Shown: positions 33,005-41,394 of the stretch, piece by piece
How positions within the stretch are numbered: the stretch's first letter is position 1
Layout: every line of letters begins with the position of its first letter
Notes under the pieces: generated by a model
Seen by the model: only the letters and a program-made list of their open reading frames with translations
Told to the model about the DNA's origin: nothing
The model's database searches: none
Assembly: GCA_019638705.1 (NCBI GenBank)
Contig: JAHBTI010000006.1
Location: 79,043 to 143,042, forward strand
Source: Bacteroidota bacterium
GTDB lineage: Bacteria > Bacteroidota > Bacteroidia > B-17B0 > Aurantibacillaceae
Reading direction: 5' to 3'
Length of the DNA stretch: 64,000 nucleotides
Program-made: the position numbers and the translations under genes

Positions 33005-33886
33005 TTATTTATAAATCCCTTTCTTCGCCGCCGACAAGGTGTTTTTTATCAACGAAGCAATGGTCATTGGTCCTACTCCGCCCGGAACGGGAGTAATGTA
33101 GCTACATTTCGGCGCAACTTCATCAAATTTTACATCGCCTTTTAATTTGTAGCCGCTTTTGGTTTCGGTACTCGCCACGCGGGTTGTACCAACGTCAATG
33201 ACTACAACGCCGTCTTTCACCATGTCAGCTTTTAAAAATTCAGGACTGCCTAAAGCGCAAATGATGATGTCGGCATTTTGTGTAAATGATTTTAAATCTT
33301 TGGTTTTGCTGTGGCAAAGCGTAACGGTGCAGTTTCCGAGCGAAGTATTTTTTGCCATTAAAATACTCATGGGTGAGCCTACAATGTGGCTGCGACCAAT
33401 CACAACGCAATGCTTGCCCGAAGTTTCAATGTTGTATTTTTCCAAAAGCTGAACAATGCCGTAAGGCGTTGCGCTTACATAACAAGGTAAATTCAAAACC
33501 ATGCGCCCAACGTTAATCGGGTGAAAACCGTCCACATCTTTTTTCGGGTCAATGGCTTCCAACACTTTGTGTTCGTTGATGTGGCGCGGCAAAGGCAGTT
33601 GCACAATAAATCCGTCAATGTCGTCATTGTTGTTTAAATCATAAACGGTCTGCAACAATTTTTCTTCGGTTACATAGTCGGGGTGGCGAATGAACGTAGA
33701 TTTAAACCCGACATTTTCGCAGGCTTTTATTTTTGCAGTTACATAGGTTTCGCTGCCGCCGTCGTTGCCCACCAATACTGCCGCGAGGTGCGGTTGTTTT
33801 TTTCCTGCGGCAATCATATTTTGCACTTCCTGTGCAATGCTTGCCTGAATTTCTTGCGATATTTTTTTTCCGTCTATGAGGGTCAT
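33005..33886 (-). CDS. folD: Methylenetetrahydrofolate dehydrogenase/cyclohydrolase
   Basis: 293 residues, standard. It interconverts methylene-, methenyl- and formyl-tetrahydrofolate. Seen: [22 protein letters not shown] with the catalytic Tyr and Lys, [35 protein letters not shown] for NADP, and the C-terminal signature [12 protein letters not shown]. All key residues intact. The stop is directly next to the convergent thioesterase stop (33004/33005), leaving no spacer and so no room for a terminator. Confidence 0.96.
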   Translation of the reverse strand: MTLIDGKKISQEIQASIAQEVQNMIAAGKKQPHLAAVLVGNDGGSETYVTAKIKACENVGFKSTFIRHPDYVTEEKLLQTVYDLNNNDDIDGFIVQLPLPRHINEHKVLEAIDPKKDVDGFHPINVGRMVLNLPCYVSATPYGIVQLLEKYNIETSGKHCVVIGRSHIVGSPMSILMAKNTSLGNCTVTLCHSKTKDLKSFTQNADIIICALGSPEFLKADMVKDGVVVIDVGTTRVASTETKSGYKLKGDVKFDEVAPKCSYITPVPGGVGPMTIASLIKNTLSAAKKGIYK

Positions 33887-33892
33887 AATTTT

Positions 33893-34198
33893 TTAATCTT
33901 TTTCTTCTTCCCAAAGTTCAGGGTTTCTTGAAGTGTGAAACACCGCTAAAATATTAACCTGATTTTTATCTTCGAGATATTCAAAATGTATTCCGTAAGG
34001 AAATATGCTTGTAAAAGCCACTCTGATATTTGCGTAACGAATTTGATAAAGAAGCGGATTTTGTATAATCAGCTTTACTTTTTTATCTACTTCTTTCAAA
34101 AAAAGTTTACCCAAACCTTTCCGTGCGTTATTGTACCAAAGTGCAGCTTCTTTTAAATCTTGTTTTACAGAGGGCTCAACTCGCTTTTTAATTTTCAT
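33893..34198 (-). CDS. RelE/ParE-family toxin
   Basis: 101 residues, typical length. Features: VEPSVKQDLKEAALWYNN at the N-terminus, GLGKLFLKEVDKKVKLIIQNPLLYQIRY, VAFTSIFPYGIHFEYLED, then VNILAVFHTSRNPE, the standard ParE-like order (helix pair then beta-sheet with the IxxVxHxxRxP terminal strand). It is either a gyrase poison or an mRNA interferase. The start overlaps the antitoxin stop by 4 nt (ATGA). Confidence 0.85.
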   Translation of the reverse strand: MKIKKRVEPSVKQDLKEAALWYNNARKGLGKLFLKEVDKKVKLIIQNPLLYQIRYANIRVAFTSIFPYGIHFEYLEDKNQVNILAVFHTSRNPELWEEEKD

Positions 34199-34428
34199 TT
34201 CAATTCTTTTTCGAGTTCAGCTAACATTTCATCAAAGTCCACTAAATTTTCAGGGTGATTTTTTGCGCGGGCTTGGCGTTTTAAAACCTCTTTTTTTTGC
34301 CATTCAGGAATATCAACCGAAGCAGCATTTAAAAAATTTTTAATGGTTTCTAAAATTAAGGCTTGTTGCTTATGGTTAAGCAAGGGCAAATAATTGTTAA
34401 CCTGTTTTTTTATAGCTGTTGCAGTCAT
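34195..34428 (-). CDS. Antitoxin of the RelE/ParE pair
   Basis: 77 residues. It precedes the toxin with a 4-nt overlap, the usual antitoxin-first order. Helical and charged: residues 1-40 a helix pair (KKQVNNYLPLLNHKQQALI, ETIKNFLNA), then IPEWQKKEVLKRQARAK and a Glu-rich end (FDEMLAELEKELK) that would wrap the toxin. Bacteroidota addiction-module antitoxins have this shape. No recognisable DNA-binding motif such as RHH is evident, so autoregulation is uncertain. Confidence 0.75.
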   Translation of the reverse strand: MTATAIKKQVNNYLPLLNHKQQALILETIKNFLNAASVDIPEWQKKEVLKRQARAKNHPENLVDFDEMLAELEKELK

Positions 34429-34563
34429 GTTTACTGTTTTTTAATTACAACAAATTTAGCGAAATTATTTTTGCGTTTGGTTTTTACATAAAAACATCCG
34501 CGTTGCAAATACTGGCGAGTGGGGGCTTTCATCTTCAAATTAACTCATCATCTCATTTTCAAA

Positions 34564-35910
34564 TTAAAACTTCGGCATCATTCCCTTCGGCATATTTTTC
34601 ATCATTTTTGCCATAGCAGATTTGTCGTTCATCATGCGCATCATTTTGCGGGTATCTTCAAATTGCTTTAAAAGTTTGTTCACTTCCTGAATGCCTTGCC
34701 CGCTGCCTTTGGCTATGCGGCTTCTGCGCGAACCATTTAATAATTCGGGTTTGTTGCGTTCTTCTGGTGTCATGCTTTGAATGATTGCTTCAATGCCTTT
34801 AAACGCATCATCGTCAATGTCCATGTTTTTCACCATTTTGCCCATGCCCGGTATCATGCCCATAAGGTCTTTCACGTTGCCCATTTTTTTAATCTGCTGC
34901 AACTGACCTAAGAAATCATTGAAGTCAAATTTATTGGTAGCAATTTTTTTGTTGAGCTTGCGTGCTTCTTCTTCGCTGAATTGCTCTTGTGCTTTTTCAA
35001 CCAAACTCACCACGTCGCCCATGCCCAAAATACGGTCAGCCATACGTTCGGGATAGAACACGTCTAAGGCTTCCATTTTTTCGCCTGTGCCAATGAACTT
35101 AATCGGTTTGTTTACCACGCTTTTAATTGACAAAGCCGCACCGCCGCGTGTGTCGCCGTCTAATTTGGTAAGGATAACGCCGTCAAAATCCAAACGGTCA
35201 TTAAATGCTTTGGCTGTGTTTACGGCATCTTGCCCCGTCATGCTATCCACCACAAACAAAATTTCGTTTGGCTTTATGGCTTTTTTCAGGTCGGCAATTT
35301 CGTTCATCATTTGCTCGTCCACCGCCAAGCGACCGGCAGTATCTATCAGCACCACCGAGTTGTTGTTGTCTTTGGCTTGCTTAATGGCGGCTTCGGCAAT
35401 TTTTACAGGATTTTTTTCTTCCTTGTTGCTAAATACTTCCACGCCGATTTGCTCACCAAGAACGTGCAATTGGTCAATCGCGGCGGGACGATACACATCG
35501 CAGGCAACCATTAATGGCTTTTTACCTTTTTTGGTTTTTAAATAGTTGGCGAGCTTGCCTGTAAAGGTAGTTTTACCCGAACCTTGCAAACCACTCATTA
35601 AAATAATGGTGGGATTGCCGCCCAAATAAATATCTTCTTTAGTGCCGCCCATTAAGGCAGCGAGTTCGTCGTGCGTAATTTTCACGAGCAATTGCCCCGG
35701 CGAAACAGCAGTTAAAACGTTTTGTCCGAGTGCTTTTTCTTTCACCGTGTCGGTAAAAGTTTTGGCTACTTTGTAGTTCACGTCCGCGTCAAGAAGGGCT
35801 TTGCGCACTTCTTTCATGGTTTCGGCTACGTTTATTTCGGTAATCCTGCCCTGCCCTTTCAACACCTTGAGGGCGCGGTCTAAATGTTCCTGTAAATTAT
35901 CAAACATCAC
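34564..35910 (-). CDS. ffh: Signal recognition particle protein Ffh
   Basis: 448 residues, standard length. SRP GTPase that binds signal sequences and 4.5S RNA. Seen: N domain (FDNLQEHLDRALKVLKGQGRITE), P-loop GLQGSGKTTFTGKLA, DTAGRLAVD, TKLDGDTRGGAALS, GEKMEALDVF at the G-M junction, and the Met-rich M domain with LLNGSRRSRIAKGSG for RNA binding, ending in MKNMPKGMMPKF. Its receptor FtsY is encoded 3.2 kb downstream on the other strand at 39142. Start at the second Met is also possible. Confidence 0.97.
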   Translation of the reverse strand: MMFDNLQEHLDRALKVLKGQGRITEINVAETMKEVRKALLDADVNYKVAKTFTDTVKEKALGQNVLTAVSPGQLLVKITHDELAALMGGTKEDIYLGGNPTIILMSGLQGSGKTTFTGKLANYLKTKKGKKPLMVACDVYRPAAIDQLHVLGEQIGVEVFSNKEEKNPVKIAEAAIKQAKDNNNSVVLIDTAGRLAVDEQMMNEIADLKKAIKPNEILFVVDSMTGQDAVNTAKAFNDRLDFDGVILTKLDGDTRGGAALSIKSVVNKPIKFIGTGEKMEALDVFYPERMADRILGMGDVVSLVEKAQEQFSEEEARKLNKKIATNKFDFNDFLGQLQQIKKMGNVKDLMGMIPGMGKMVKNMDIDDDAFKGIEAIIQSMTPEERNKPELLNGSRRSRIAKGSGQGIQEVNKLLKQFEDTRKMMRMMNDKSAMAKMMKNMPKGMMPKF

Positions 35911-35974
35911 AATTTTTTTTGGAGCGGTAAAGGTACAAAATAATGGGGAATGAGGATTTTGGTATTTTTACGCC

Positions 35975-36667
35975 ATGGCAGAATTTTTAACTACAAATGG
36001 AACTTCTCATCATATTGAGAATATAATTATTGAGGCGAAAACAAAGCTGACTTTAATTTCACCGTACTTACAACTTTCAAAAACATTTTACGAAAGATTG
36101 AAAGACGCTTCAAATAATGGAGTACGAATAAAAATAATATATGGCAAAGATGAATTAAAGCCTAACGAAAAAAATTCCCTTGCTGAACTACGAAACATAG
36201 AACTTTTTTTCTTTGAAAATCTTCACGCTAAATGCTACTTCAATGAAACCAAAATGGTTATTACATCAATGAATATGTATGAGTTTTCTGAAAAGAATAA
36301 CAGAGAAATGGGCGTTTTGATTGATAGTGTTACAGATAAAGAATTGTTTAACAAAGCTATAAATGAAGCTAACTCTATTATTAAATCTTCGGAACAAATT
36401 GGGCTTAAAAAAACGAATAGAACATCTTTTCAAGATACAGCAAAACACAAAAAGATAATCAGAGGTTATTGTTTACGTTGTCAAAATCGCATTAATTATA
36501 ATCCTAACAGACCACTTTGCGAAAGTTGTTATTCTATTTGGGCACAATATGAAAATCCTGATTACATAGAAAATGTATGTCATCGTTGCGGAGAGTTTGA
36601 GCAAACAAGCATGAACAAACCTCTCTGTTATAATTGTTATACCGAACATCAACGAGAAATCTTTTAA
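35975..36667 (+). CDS. Single-domain phospholipase D-like protein with two C-terminal zinc ribbons
   Basis: 230 residues. Residues 8-150 form one PLD-like domain: KTKLTLISPYLQLSKTFYERL at the N-terminus, HAKCYFNE as the HxK motif (the usual Asp of HKD is replaced), and VITSMNMYEFS as the trailing S-x-N. One catalytic half implies a dimer, as in Nuc and bacterial PLD nucleases. Residues 160-230 hold two Cys4 zinc ribbons of identical spacing, CxxC-x12-CxxC (CLRC ... CESC and CHRC ... CYNC). It may act on DNA or RNA; function unknown. Codons are more AT-rich than in the neighbours. Its last base overlaps ribD. Confidence 0.75.
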   Translation: MAEFLTTNGTSHHIENIIIEAKTKLTLISPYLQLSKTFYERLKDASNNGVRIKIIYGKDELKPNEKNSLAELRNIELFFFENLHAKCYFNETKMVITSMNMYEFSEKNNREMGVLIDSVTDKELFNKAINEANSIIKSSEQIGLKKTNRTSFQDTAKHKKIIRGYCLRCQNRINYNPNRPLCESCYSIWAQYENPDYIENVCHRCGEFEQTSMNKPLCYNCYTEHQREIF

Positions 36668-37710
36668 TGCCTCACACATTTTATATGCAACAAGCCCTAA
36701 ACCTTGCCAAACAAGGTTTCCCCGATGTTGCGCCAAATCCTTTGGTGGGTTGTGTGATTGTGAAAGACGATAAAATTGTGGCGCAAGGTTATCACCAAAA
36801 ATTTGGCGAGGCGCACGCCGAAGTAAATGCAATAAATAATTTACCTGCTCAACTGTCAACTGCCAATTGCCAACTATACATTACTCTTGAACCTTGTAGT
36901 CATTTTGGGAAAACCCCACCCTGCGCAGATTTGATTATTTCCAAAGGGTTTAAAACTGTTGTGATAGCTTGCAAAGACCCAAATCCTTTGGTATCGGGTA
37001 ACGGTATAAAAAAATTACAGCAAGCGGGCATTGAAGTCATCACAGGCGTTTTGGAACAAGAAGCGCGAGAACTCAACAAACAGTTTATTACCTACTTTGA
37101 AAAAAAACGCCCTTATATTAGTTTAAAATGGGCTATGACCGCAGATGGTTTTATCAGTAAAAATCCTGTGTCGAAAAACAGAGAGGAAAACGTAATTACA
37201 GGAATTGAAGCACAAACTTATGTTCATCAAATGCGCGCCGAAACTATGGCAATTATGGTTGGCAAAAACACGGTACTGAATGACAACCCGACATTAACAA
37301 CACGTTTGGTAAAAGGAAAAAATCCCATTCGCATTTTTATTGACAAGAATTTGGAAGTGTCGCCACACTTCAACATTTACAATGCCGAAGCTCCAACCCT
37401 TGTGTTTAATAGCCAGAAAGACGAAATGCAAAATAACATTCGTTTCATCAAACTGAATTTTGAGAACCATGTGTTGGAACAAATTTTAGAAACACTTTAT
37501 CATTTAAAAATTCAAAGCCTTTTGGTGGAAGGCGGAACAACTTTGCTAAACAGTTTCATAAACCAAAATTTGTGGGACGAAGCCTTTATTTTTCAAAATC
37601 CCAAACTCAACTTCGGAACAGGAATAAAAGCTCCCGAACTTTTGTTGGGTGAAAATTTTGAGAAGGTTGGCAAGGATTTTCTTTATAGACTAAAAAACAC
37701 GAAAGAATAA
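36667..37710 (+). CDS. ribD: Bifunctional riboflavin deaminase/reductase RibD
   Basis: 347 residues from ATG 36667, which overlaps the previous stop as TAATG; an earlier in-frame start at 36634 would extend into the upstream gene. The deaminase domain (about 1-145) has GEAHAEVNAI and PCSHFGKTPPCADLI for the zinc site. The reductase domain (about 150-347) has SLKWAMTADGFISK, AIMVGKNTVLNDNPTLTTR and LLVEGGTTLLNSFI. It carries out the second and third steps of riboflavin synthesis from the GTP branch. All landmarks intact. Confidence 0.95.
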   Translation: MPHTFYMQQALNLAKQGFPDVAPNPLVGCVIVKDDKIVAQGYHQKFGEAHAEVNAINNLPAQLSTANCQLYITLEPCSHFGKTPPCADLIISKGFKTVVIACKDPNPLVSGNGIKKLQQAGIEVITGVLEQEARELNKQFITYFEKKRPYISLKWAMTADGFISKNPVSKNREENVITGIEAQTYVHQMRAETMAIMVGKNTVLNDNPTLTTRLVKGKNPIRIFIDKNLEVSPHFNIYNAEAPTLVFNSQKDEMQNNIRFIKLNFENHVLEQILETLYHLKIQSLLVEGGTTLLNSFINQNLWDEAFIFQNPKLNFGTGIKAPELLLGENFEKVGKDFLYRLKNTKE

Positions 37711-37718
37711 AAAATCAC

Positions 37719-37726
37719 TATTTTTG
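37719..37726 (+). promoter_or_regulatory. Candidate -7 box before a small lipoprotein gene
   Basis: TATTTTTG, an exact TAnnTTTG match, 18 nt upstream of ATG 37744. The -33 element is not clear. Confidence 0.35.
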
Positions 37727-37743
37727 GAATTGCATAATTGAAA

Positions 37744-38142
37744 ATGTTTTTGAGAAACGTACATATTTTTATTTTGCTTTTGTTTTCTGTATTGATTGTT
37801 AGTTGTGAATATAGAAATGCGTACACATACAAAATGCTCAATAAATCCAATCAGGAAATAAAGATTGTTACCAAGAATTATGAGGGGATAGATTCTATAC
37901 TTATTCCAATAAATTCTCAAGAAACAATATACATTTTAAAAGGTGGAGTGGGTGGCGGCAGAGTATCAAACCACGAAACAGATACTCATTTGAAAATATT
38001 TGAATATGTTGATTATTTTGAAGTATATCAAGATAGCACAAAATCAAAAACAGATTTTTCTTTATCAGGTGAGTGGAGTTATAAAGAAGACAACGCTCAT
38101 TCAGGAACATATTCTTGCGAAGTTTATCAATCAGATTTTTAA
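37744..38142 (+). CDS. Predicted lipoprotein of unknown function
   Basis: 132 residues from ATG 37744; a TTG two codons earlier is also in frame. Lipoprotein signal peptide with lipobox LIVSC and acylated Cys near residue 21. The mature part is beta-rich (IKIVTKNYEGIDSILIPINSQETIYILKGGV) with no family I recognise. Codon use is AT-rich. It sits alone between ribD and rpmB. Confidence 0.65.
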   Translation: MFLRNVHIFILLLFSVLIVSCEYRNAYTYKMLNKSNQEIKIVTKNYEGIDSILIPINSQETIYILKGGVGGGRVSNHETDTHLKIFEYVDYFEVYQDSTKSKTDFSLSGEWSYKEDNAHSGTYSCEVYQSDF

Positions 38143-38268
38143 TTTCTCGTTTTCATTCAATAATTTCAAAAAGCGCAGAACTTTCAAACTTTTTAACTTT
38201 CAAACAAACAGGAAATCAGAAACCTGAAATCCGCAACAATTAAGCATTTGAGAGAAAAAACACATTTT

Positions 38269-38300
38269 TTTGGTACATTCGGTTTCTTAGTGTATATTTG
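38269..38300 (+). promoter_or_regulatory. rpmB operon promoter
   Basis: TTTG (38269-38272), 20-nt spacer, TATATTTG (38293-38300), then GCGTCCCCTTA. An exact match to the Bacteroidota consensus and the best promoter in the window, 47 nt before the rpmB ATG, as expected for a ribosomal protein operon. Confidence 0.65.
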
Positions 38301-38347
38301 CGTCCCCTTAAAAAAGAGGAATTAATTAAAGATTAGATTTATACATC

Positions 38348-38584
38348 ATGTCACGTATTTGTCAATTAACAGGAAAAAAAGCGATGGGCGGAAACAACGT
38401 TTCGTTTTCTAACAGAAAAACCCCACGTCAATTTAAAGTGAACTTGAAACGCAAACGTTTCTTTGTTCCCGAAACAGGCGAATGGGTTACGCTTCGCGTA
38501 TCTACTTCGGCTTTGAAAAACATTAACAAAAAAGGCATCAGTGCCTGCTTAAAAGAAGCTAAAGCCAACGGCATTTTAGCATAA
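38348..38584 (+). CDS. rpmB: Large ribosomal subunit protein bL28
   Basis: 78 residues. Begins MSRICQLTGKKAMGGNNVSFSNRKT and continues RRFxPxxGEWVTLRVSTSALKNINKKG, the bL28 pattern. First gene of a conserved Bacteroidota set rpmB-rpmG-DUF4295-ftsY with short spacers (23 bp and 19 bp). Confidence 0.97.
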   Translation: MSRICQLTGKKAMGGNNVSFSNRKTPRQFKVNLKRKRFFVPETGEWVTLRVSTSALKNINKKGISACLKEAKANGILA

Positions 38585-38607
38585 GCATAAAATAATTTTA
38601 AGAAGTC

Positions 38608-38790
38608 ATGGCAAAAAAAGGTAACAGAATACAAGTTATTTTAGAGTGCACCGAGCACAAAGAAAGCGGTAAACCGGGAACTTCCCGCTACATTACCACT
38701 AAAAACAAAAAGAACACCACCGAGCGTTTGGAGTTGAAAAAATTCAACCCCGTTTTAAAACGCATGACTGTTCACAAAGAAATTAAATAA
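38608..38790 (+). CDS. rpmG: Large ribosomal subunit protein bL33
   Basis: 60 residues. Starts [21 protein letters not shown], then [33 protein letters not shown]. Only one Cys is present, so this is the zinc-free C-minus form. Second gene of the operon. Confidence 0.96.
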   Translation: MAKKGNRIQVILECTEHKESGKPGTSRYITTKNKKNTTERLELKKFNPVLKRMTVHKEIK

Positions 38791-38809
38791 CCATTAAAAT
38801 TTTAGAACA

Positions 38810-38965
38810 ATGGCAAAGAAAGTAGTAGCAACGCTTAAAACAGGTAAAGGCAAAGATTTTACCAAAGTGATTAAAATGATAAAATCGGCAAAAACAGGTG
38901 CGTACAATTTCCGTGAAGAAGTTGTGCATAACGACCATATCGCTGATTTTTTGAAATCAAAATAA
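38810..38965 (+). CDS. DUF4295 small protein, Bacteroidota-specific ribosomal protein candidate
   Basis: 51 residues from ATG 38810 to TAA 38963-38965. Sequence opens MAKKVVATLKTGKGKDFTKV and ends HIADFLKSK; strongly basic. It always follows rpmG in this phylum as far as I know, and I recall a Bacteroidota-specific large-subunit protein (bL38) being described from a Flavobacterium ribosome structure. Whether that protein is this family is from memory and should be checked. Fits translation-apparatus context. Confidence 0.85.
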   Translation: MAKKVVATLKTGKGKDFTKVIKMIKSAKTGAYNFREEVVHNDHIADFLKSK

Positions 38966-38992
38966 TTCATTTTTTCATTTTTGATGTTATAG

Positions 38993-39026
38993 AAAATTCT
39001 TTCCTTTAGCGGGAAAGAATTTTTTG
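38993..39026 (+). terminator. Terminator of the rpmB-rpmG-DUF4295 operon
   Basis: AAAATTCTTTCC (38993-39004), loop, GGAAAGAATTTT (39012-39023) and a T run to 39025. It stands 28 nt after the DUF4295 stop, so ftsY is probably transcribed separately. Confidence 0.8.
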
Positions 39027-39050
39027 TTTTTACTACGTTCCAAAAATGAA

Positions 39051-39125
39051 GCCACGAATTTCACCAATTACACAAATTAGAATTTAGAAATTAGATTTTA
39101 GGATTTGTTTAGTGAAATTCGTGGC
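39051..39125. repeat. Intergenic inverted repeat, GCCACGAATT family, copy 2
   Basis: GCCACGAATT (39051-39060) and AATTCGTGGC (39116-39125), the same 10-bp arms as at 6851-6911, here bounding 75 bp. The ftsY ATG is 17 bp beyond the right arm. The inside is different in sequence from copy 1 apart from the arm and a TTAGTGAAATTCG border. Confidence 0.75.
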
Positions 39126-39141
39126 ATAAAAAATAAAGAGT

Positions 39142-40104
39142 ATGAGTTTTTTTTCAAAAATATTTACCAAAGAAAATAAAGAAAGCCTTGACAAAGGTTT
39201 GGAAAAAACCAAAGAAAGTTTTTTCGGCAAATTGGCTAAAGCCGTTGCAGGCAAAAGTACCGTTGATGCGGACGTTTTAGACAATTTGGAAGAAGTGCTC
39301 ATCACGGGCGATGTGGGTGTAAACACTACTTTGAAAATTATTAAACGCATTGAAGAACGTGTGAAGCAAGATAAATATGTTACCACTTCTGAACTCAACA
39401 GCATTTTAAAAAACGAAATTGCCGCGCTGCTTTCCGAAAATAACAAAAATCAAAACCCCGGTGATTTTTCTGAAGCCTTACCAAATAAGCCGCACGTAAT
39501 TATGGTAGTTGGCGTAAACGGCGCGGGAAAAACCACCACCATCGGAAAAATGGCGTATCAATACAAGCAAGCGGGAAAATCAGTTGTGTTGGGCGCGGCA
39601 GATACATTTCGCGCGGCTGCCGTTGACCAGTTGGTAGTTTGGAGCGAACGTGCGGGTGTTCCAATTGTGCAGCAAGGCATGGGCGCAGACCCCGCCAGTG
39701 TGGCATTTGACACATTAAGCAGCGCGAAAGCAAAAAATGCCGATGTGGTAATTATTGACACCGCAGGACGTTTGCACAACAAAATAAATTTAATGAACGA
39801 ACTCACGAAAATTAAAAACGTGATGAAAAAAGTTGTTCCCGATGCGCCGCACGAAGTGATGTTGGTATTGGACGGAAGCACAGGACAAAATGCCGTAGAG
39901 CAATGCCGTCAGTTTACCGCCGCAACTGATGTGAACGCACTTGCCGTTACAAAATTAGACGGAACAGCCAAGGGCGGCGTGGTGATTGGTATTTCAGACG
40001 AATTTAAAATTCCGGTAAAATACATTGGTGTCGGCGAAAAAATGACCGACTTGCAAGTGTTTGATGCAGGTGAGTTTGTGGATAGTTTGTTTAGCAAAAG
40101 ATAA
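39142..40104 (+). CDS. ftsY: Signal recognition particle receptor FtsY
   Basis: 320 residues, the short form without a long acidic A domain. N domain (KEALDKGLEKTKESFFGKLAKA-like helix pattern), P-loop GVNGAGKTTTIGKMA, DTFRAAAVDQLVVW, DTAGRLHNK, TKLDGTAKGG and GVGEKMTDLQVFDAGEFVDSLF. It docks the ribosome-SRP complex at the membrane. All GTPase motifs intact. Confidence 0.97.
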   Translation: MSFFSKIFTKENKESLDKGLEKTKESFFGKLAKAVAGKSTVDADVLDNLEEVLITGDVGVNTTLKIIKRIEERVKQDKYVTTSELNSILKNEIAALLSENNKNQNPGDFSEALPNKPHVIMVVGVNGAGKTTTIGKMAYQYKQAGKSVVLGAADTFRAAAVDQLVVWSERAGVPIVQQGMGADPASVAFDTLSSAKAKNADVVIIDTAGRLHNKINLMNELTKIKNVMKKVVPDAPHEVMLVLDGSTGQNAVEQCRQFTAATDVNALAVTKLDGTAKGGVVIGISDEFKIPVKYIGVGEKMTDLQVFDAGEFVDSLFSKR

Positions 40105-40156
40105 ATTACTCCGAACTTATGTTCTTGCTCTCAATTAATAATTAAAAACCATTACC

Positions 40157-40380
40157 ATGAAACGTAACATTATTTTTTCTTTATTGCTTGTTACAGGTTT
40201 AACGGCAATTAAGGCTCAAGACACTTTGAGTTCGCAACTAAAACGATCTATCGTAAAAAGATATTCAAGCATTCTGCCCCTGTTATCCGCAGCAGGCGAA
40301 TTTGGCAGTGGAAGCAGTTCCTTTATAGACGGAACATTAGGACTTCGTATCGGACAAGGCATTAACATCAAAAAAATTAA
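40157..40380 (+). pseudogene. 5' part of an outer-membrane beta-barrel gene split by an insertion element
   Basis: The first 74 codons of a gene with an N-terminal signal peptide (MKRNIIFSLLLVTGLTAIKAQ) followed by beta-strand-like segments (AGEFGSGSSSFIDGTLGLRIG). The frame runs into the insertion element at 40381 and stops at 40424 after a meaningless tail. The 3' part is at 43314-43740. Joining position 40380 to 43314 gives the continuous reading GINIKKINIGIDVSHEVYY with no frame change, so the ancestral protein had 216 residues. The likely ancestral type is a porin-like outer-membrane protein of unknown role. Confidence 0.88.
40373..40380. repeat. Target site duplication, left copy
   Basis: AAAATTAA, identical to 43306-43313. 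Eight base pairs is the duplication length known for the IS1595 family. Confidence 0.9.
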
Positions 40381-40404
40381 GGTAACTATATATAATTTTA
40401 CACA
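40381..40404 (+). repeat. Left terminal inverted repeat of the IS1595-type element
   Basis: Begins GGTAACTATATATAA and continues to TTTACAC. Pairs with 43282-43305 reversed. Confidence 0.88.
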
Positions 40405-40411
40405 AAATAAA

Positions 40412-40443
40412 TTTGTTTATATGTAAATAACTACTTATATTTG
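40412..40443 (+). promoter_or_regulatory. Transposase promoter inside the element
   Basis: TTTG (40412-40415), 20-nt spacer, TATATTTG (40436-40443), an exact Bacteroidota consensus with the same spacing as the rpmB promoter. The transposase ATG is 22 nt downstream. Confidence 0.6.
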
Positions 40444-40464
40444 TCGTGTCAAAAATTAAAGGCA

Positions 40465-41394
40465 ATGATAAATATAGATATTAAATCAATCCCTCAACTA
40501 TTAAAGGCTTTTCATAGTGAGCAAATTTGTATTGAGCATTTAGAGAAATTACGTTGGAATGGCAATGTAATAAGCCCGTTTGATGAAACATCAAAAGTTT
40601 ATAAGTGTGCAGGAAACAAATATCGTTGTAAAAATACAGGTAAGTATTTCAATGTTCGTACAGGCACTTTATTTGACAATACTAAAATTGAACTTCAAAA
40701 ATGGTTTCTTGCTATCTATATTGTAACATCTCACAAAAAAGGCATTTCCTCGCTTCAATTAGCCAAAGATATTGACGTAACACAAAAAACAGCGTGGTTT
40801 ATGTTACAACGCATTCGCAACTGTTTTGGAATTGAAAATCCACATAGCGGCAATGGTGGAAGTTTAGATAATGAAGTTGAAATTGACGAGGCGTTTGTTG
40901 GCGGCAAAAACAAAAACAGGCATAAAAGCAAAAAAGTAGAAAATTCACAAGGTCGCTCTTATAAAGACAAAACACCTGTTTTAGGAATGGTTGAAAGGGG
41001 TGGTAAATTGGCTGCTAAAACCATTGAAAACACACAAGCCGAAACATTAACCCCTGAAATCGTTGCAGCCGTTAAACAAACCGCAAACATTTATACCGAT
41101 GAATGGTTAGGTTACAAAGATATTAAATGGATTTACGACCACGCTTTTGTTAAGCACAATAGCCATGAATATGTTAATGGCAGAGTTCACACAAATACTA
41201 TTGAGGGATTTTGGAGTTTATTAAAAAGAGGTATTTTCGGGATTTATCACTCAACATCTAAAAAGCATTTACAAAAATATGTTGATGAATTTGTGTTCCG
41301 TTACAATACACGTTCAAGTTCTGAAAGTGGACGTTTCAACCAATTACTTTCTAATTCCGAAAATCGTTTAACTTATAAAAATCTGATAAAATGA
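40465..41394 (+). CDS. IS1595-family (ISXO2-like) DDE transposase
   Basis: 309 residues from ATG 40465; a TTG eight codons earlier lies in the -7 box and is not used. The N-terminus has a degenerate zinc-ribbon region (YKCAGNKYRCKNTGKYFNVRTGTLFDNTK). FLAIYIVTSHKKGISSLQLAKDIDVTQKTAWFMLQRIR is the family helix-turn-helix. The catalytic core has EIDEAFVGGK, NIYTDEWLGY and HTNTIEGFWSLLKRGI as the three acidic positions, ending with EFVFRYNTRSS. It looks complete and active. Its stop overlaps the start of the P63C gene (ATGA). Confidence 0.93.
   Translation: MINIDIKSIPQLLKAFHSEQICIEHLEKLRWNGNVISPFDETSKVYKCAGNKYRCKNTGKYFNVRTGTLFDNTKIELQKWFLAIYIVTSHKKGISSLQLAKDIDVTQKTAWFMLQRIRNCFGIENPHSGNGGSLDNEVEIDEAFVGGKNKNRHKSKKVENSQGRSYKDKTPVLGMVERGGKLAAKTIENTQAETLTPEIVAAVKQTANIYTDEWLGYKDIKWIYDHAFVKHNSHEYVNGRVHTNTIEGFWSLLKRGIFGIYHSTSKKHLQKYVDEFVFRYNTRSSSESGRFNQLLSNSENRLTYKNLIK

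Noticed and set aside
40157..40426. Independent 89-residue secreted protein
   Set aside because: The last 15 codons come from the insertion element; it is the 5' half of the split gene.
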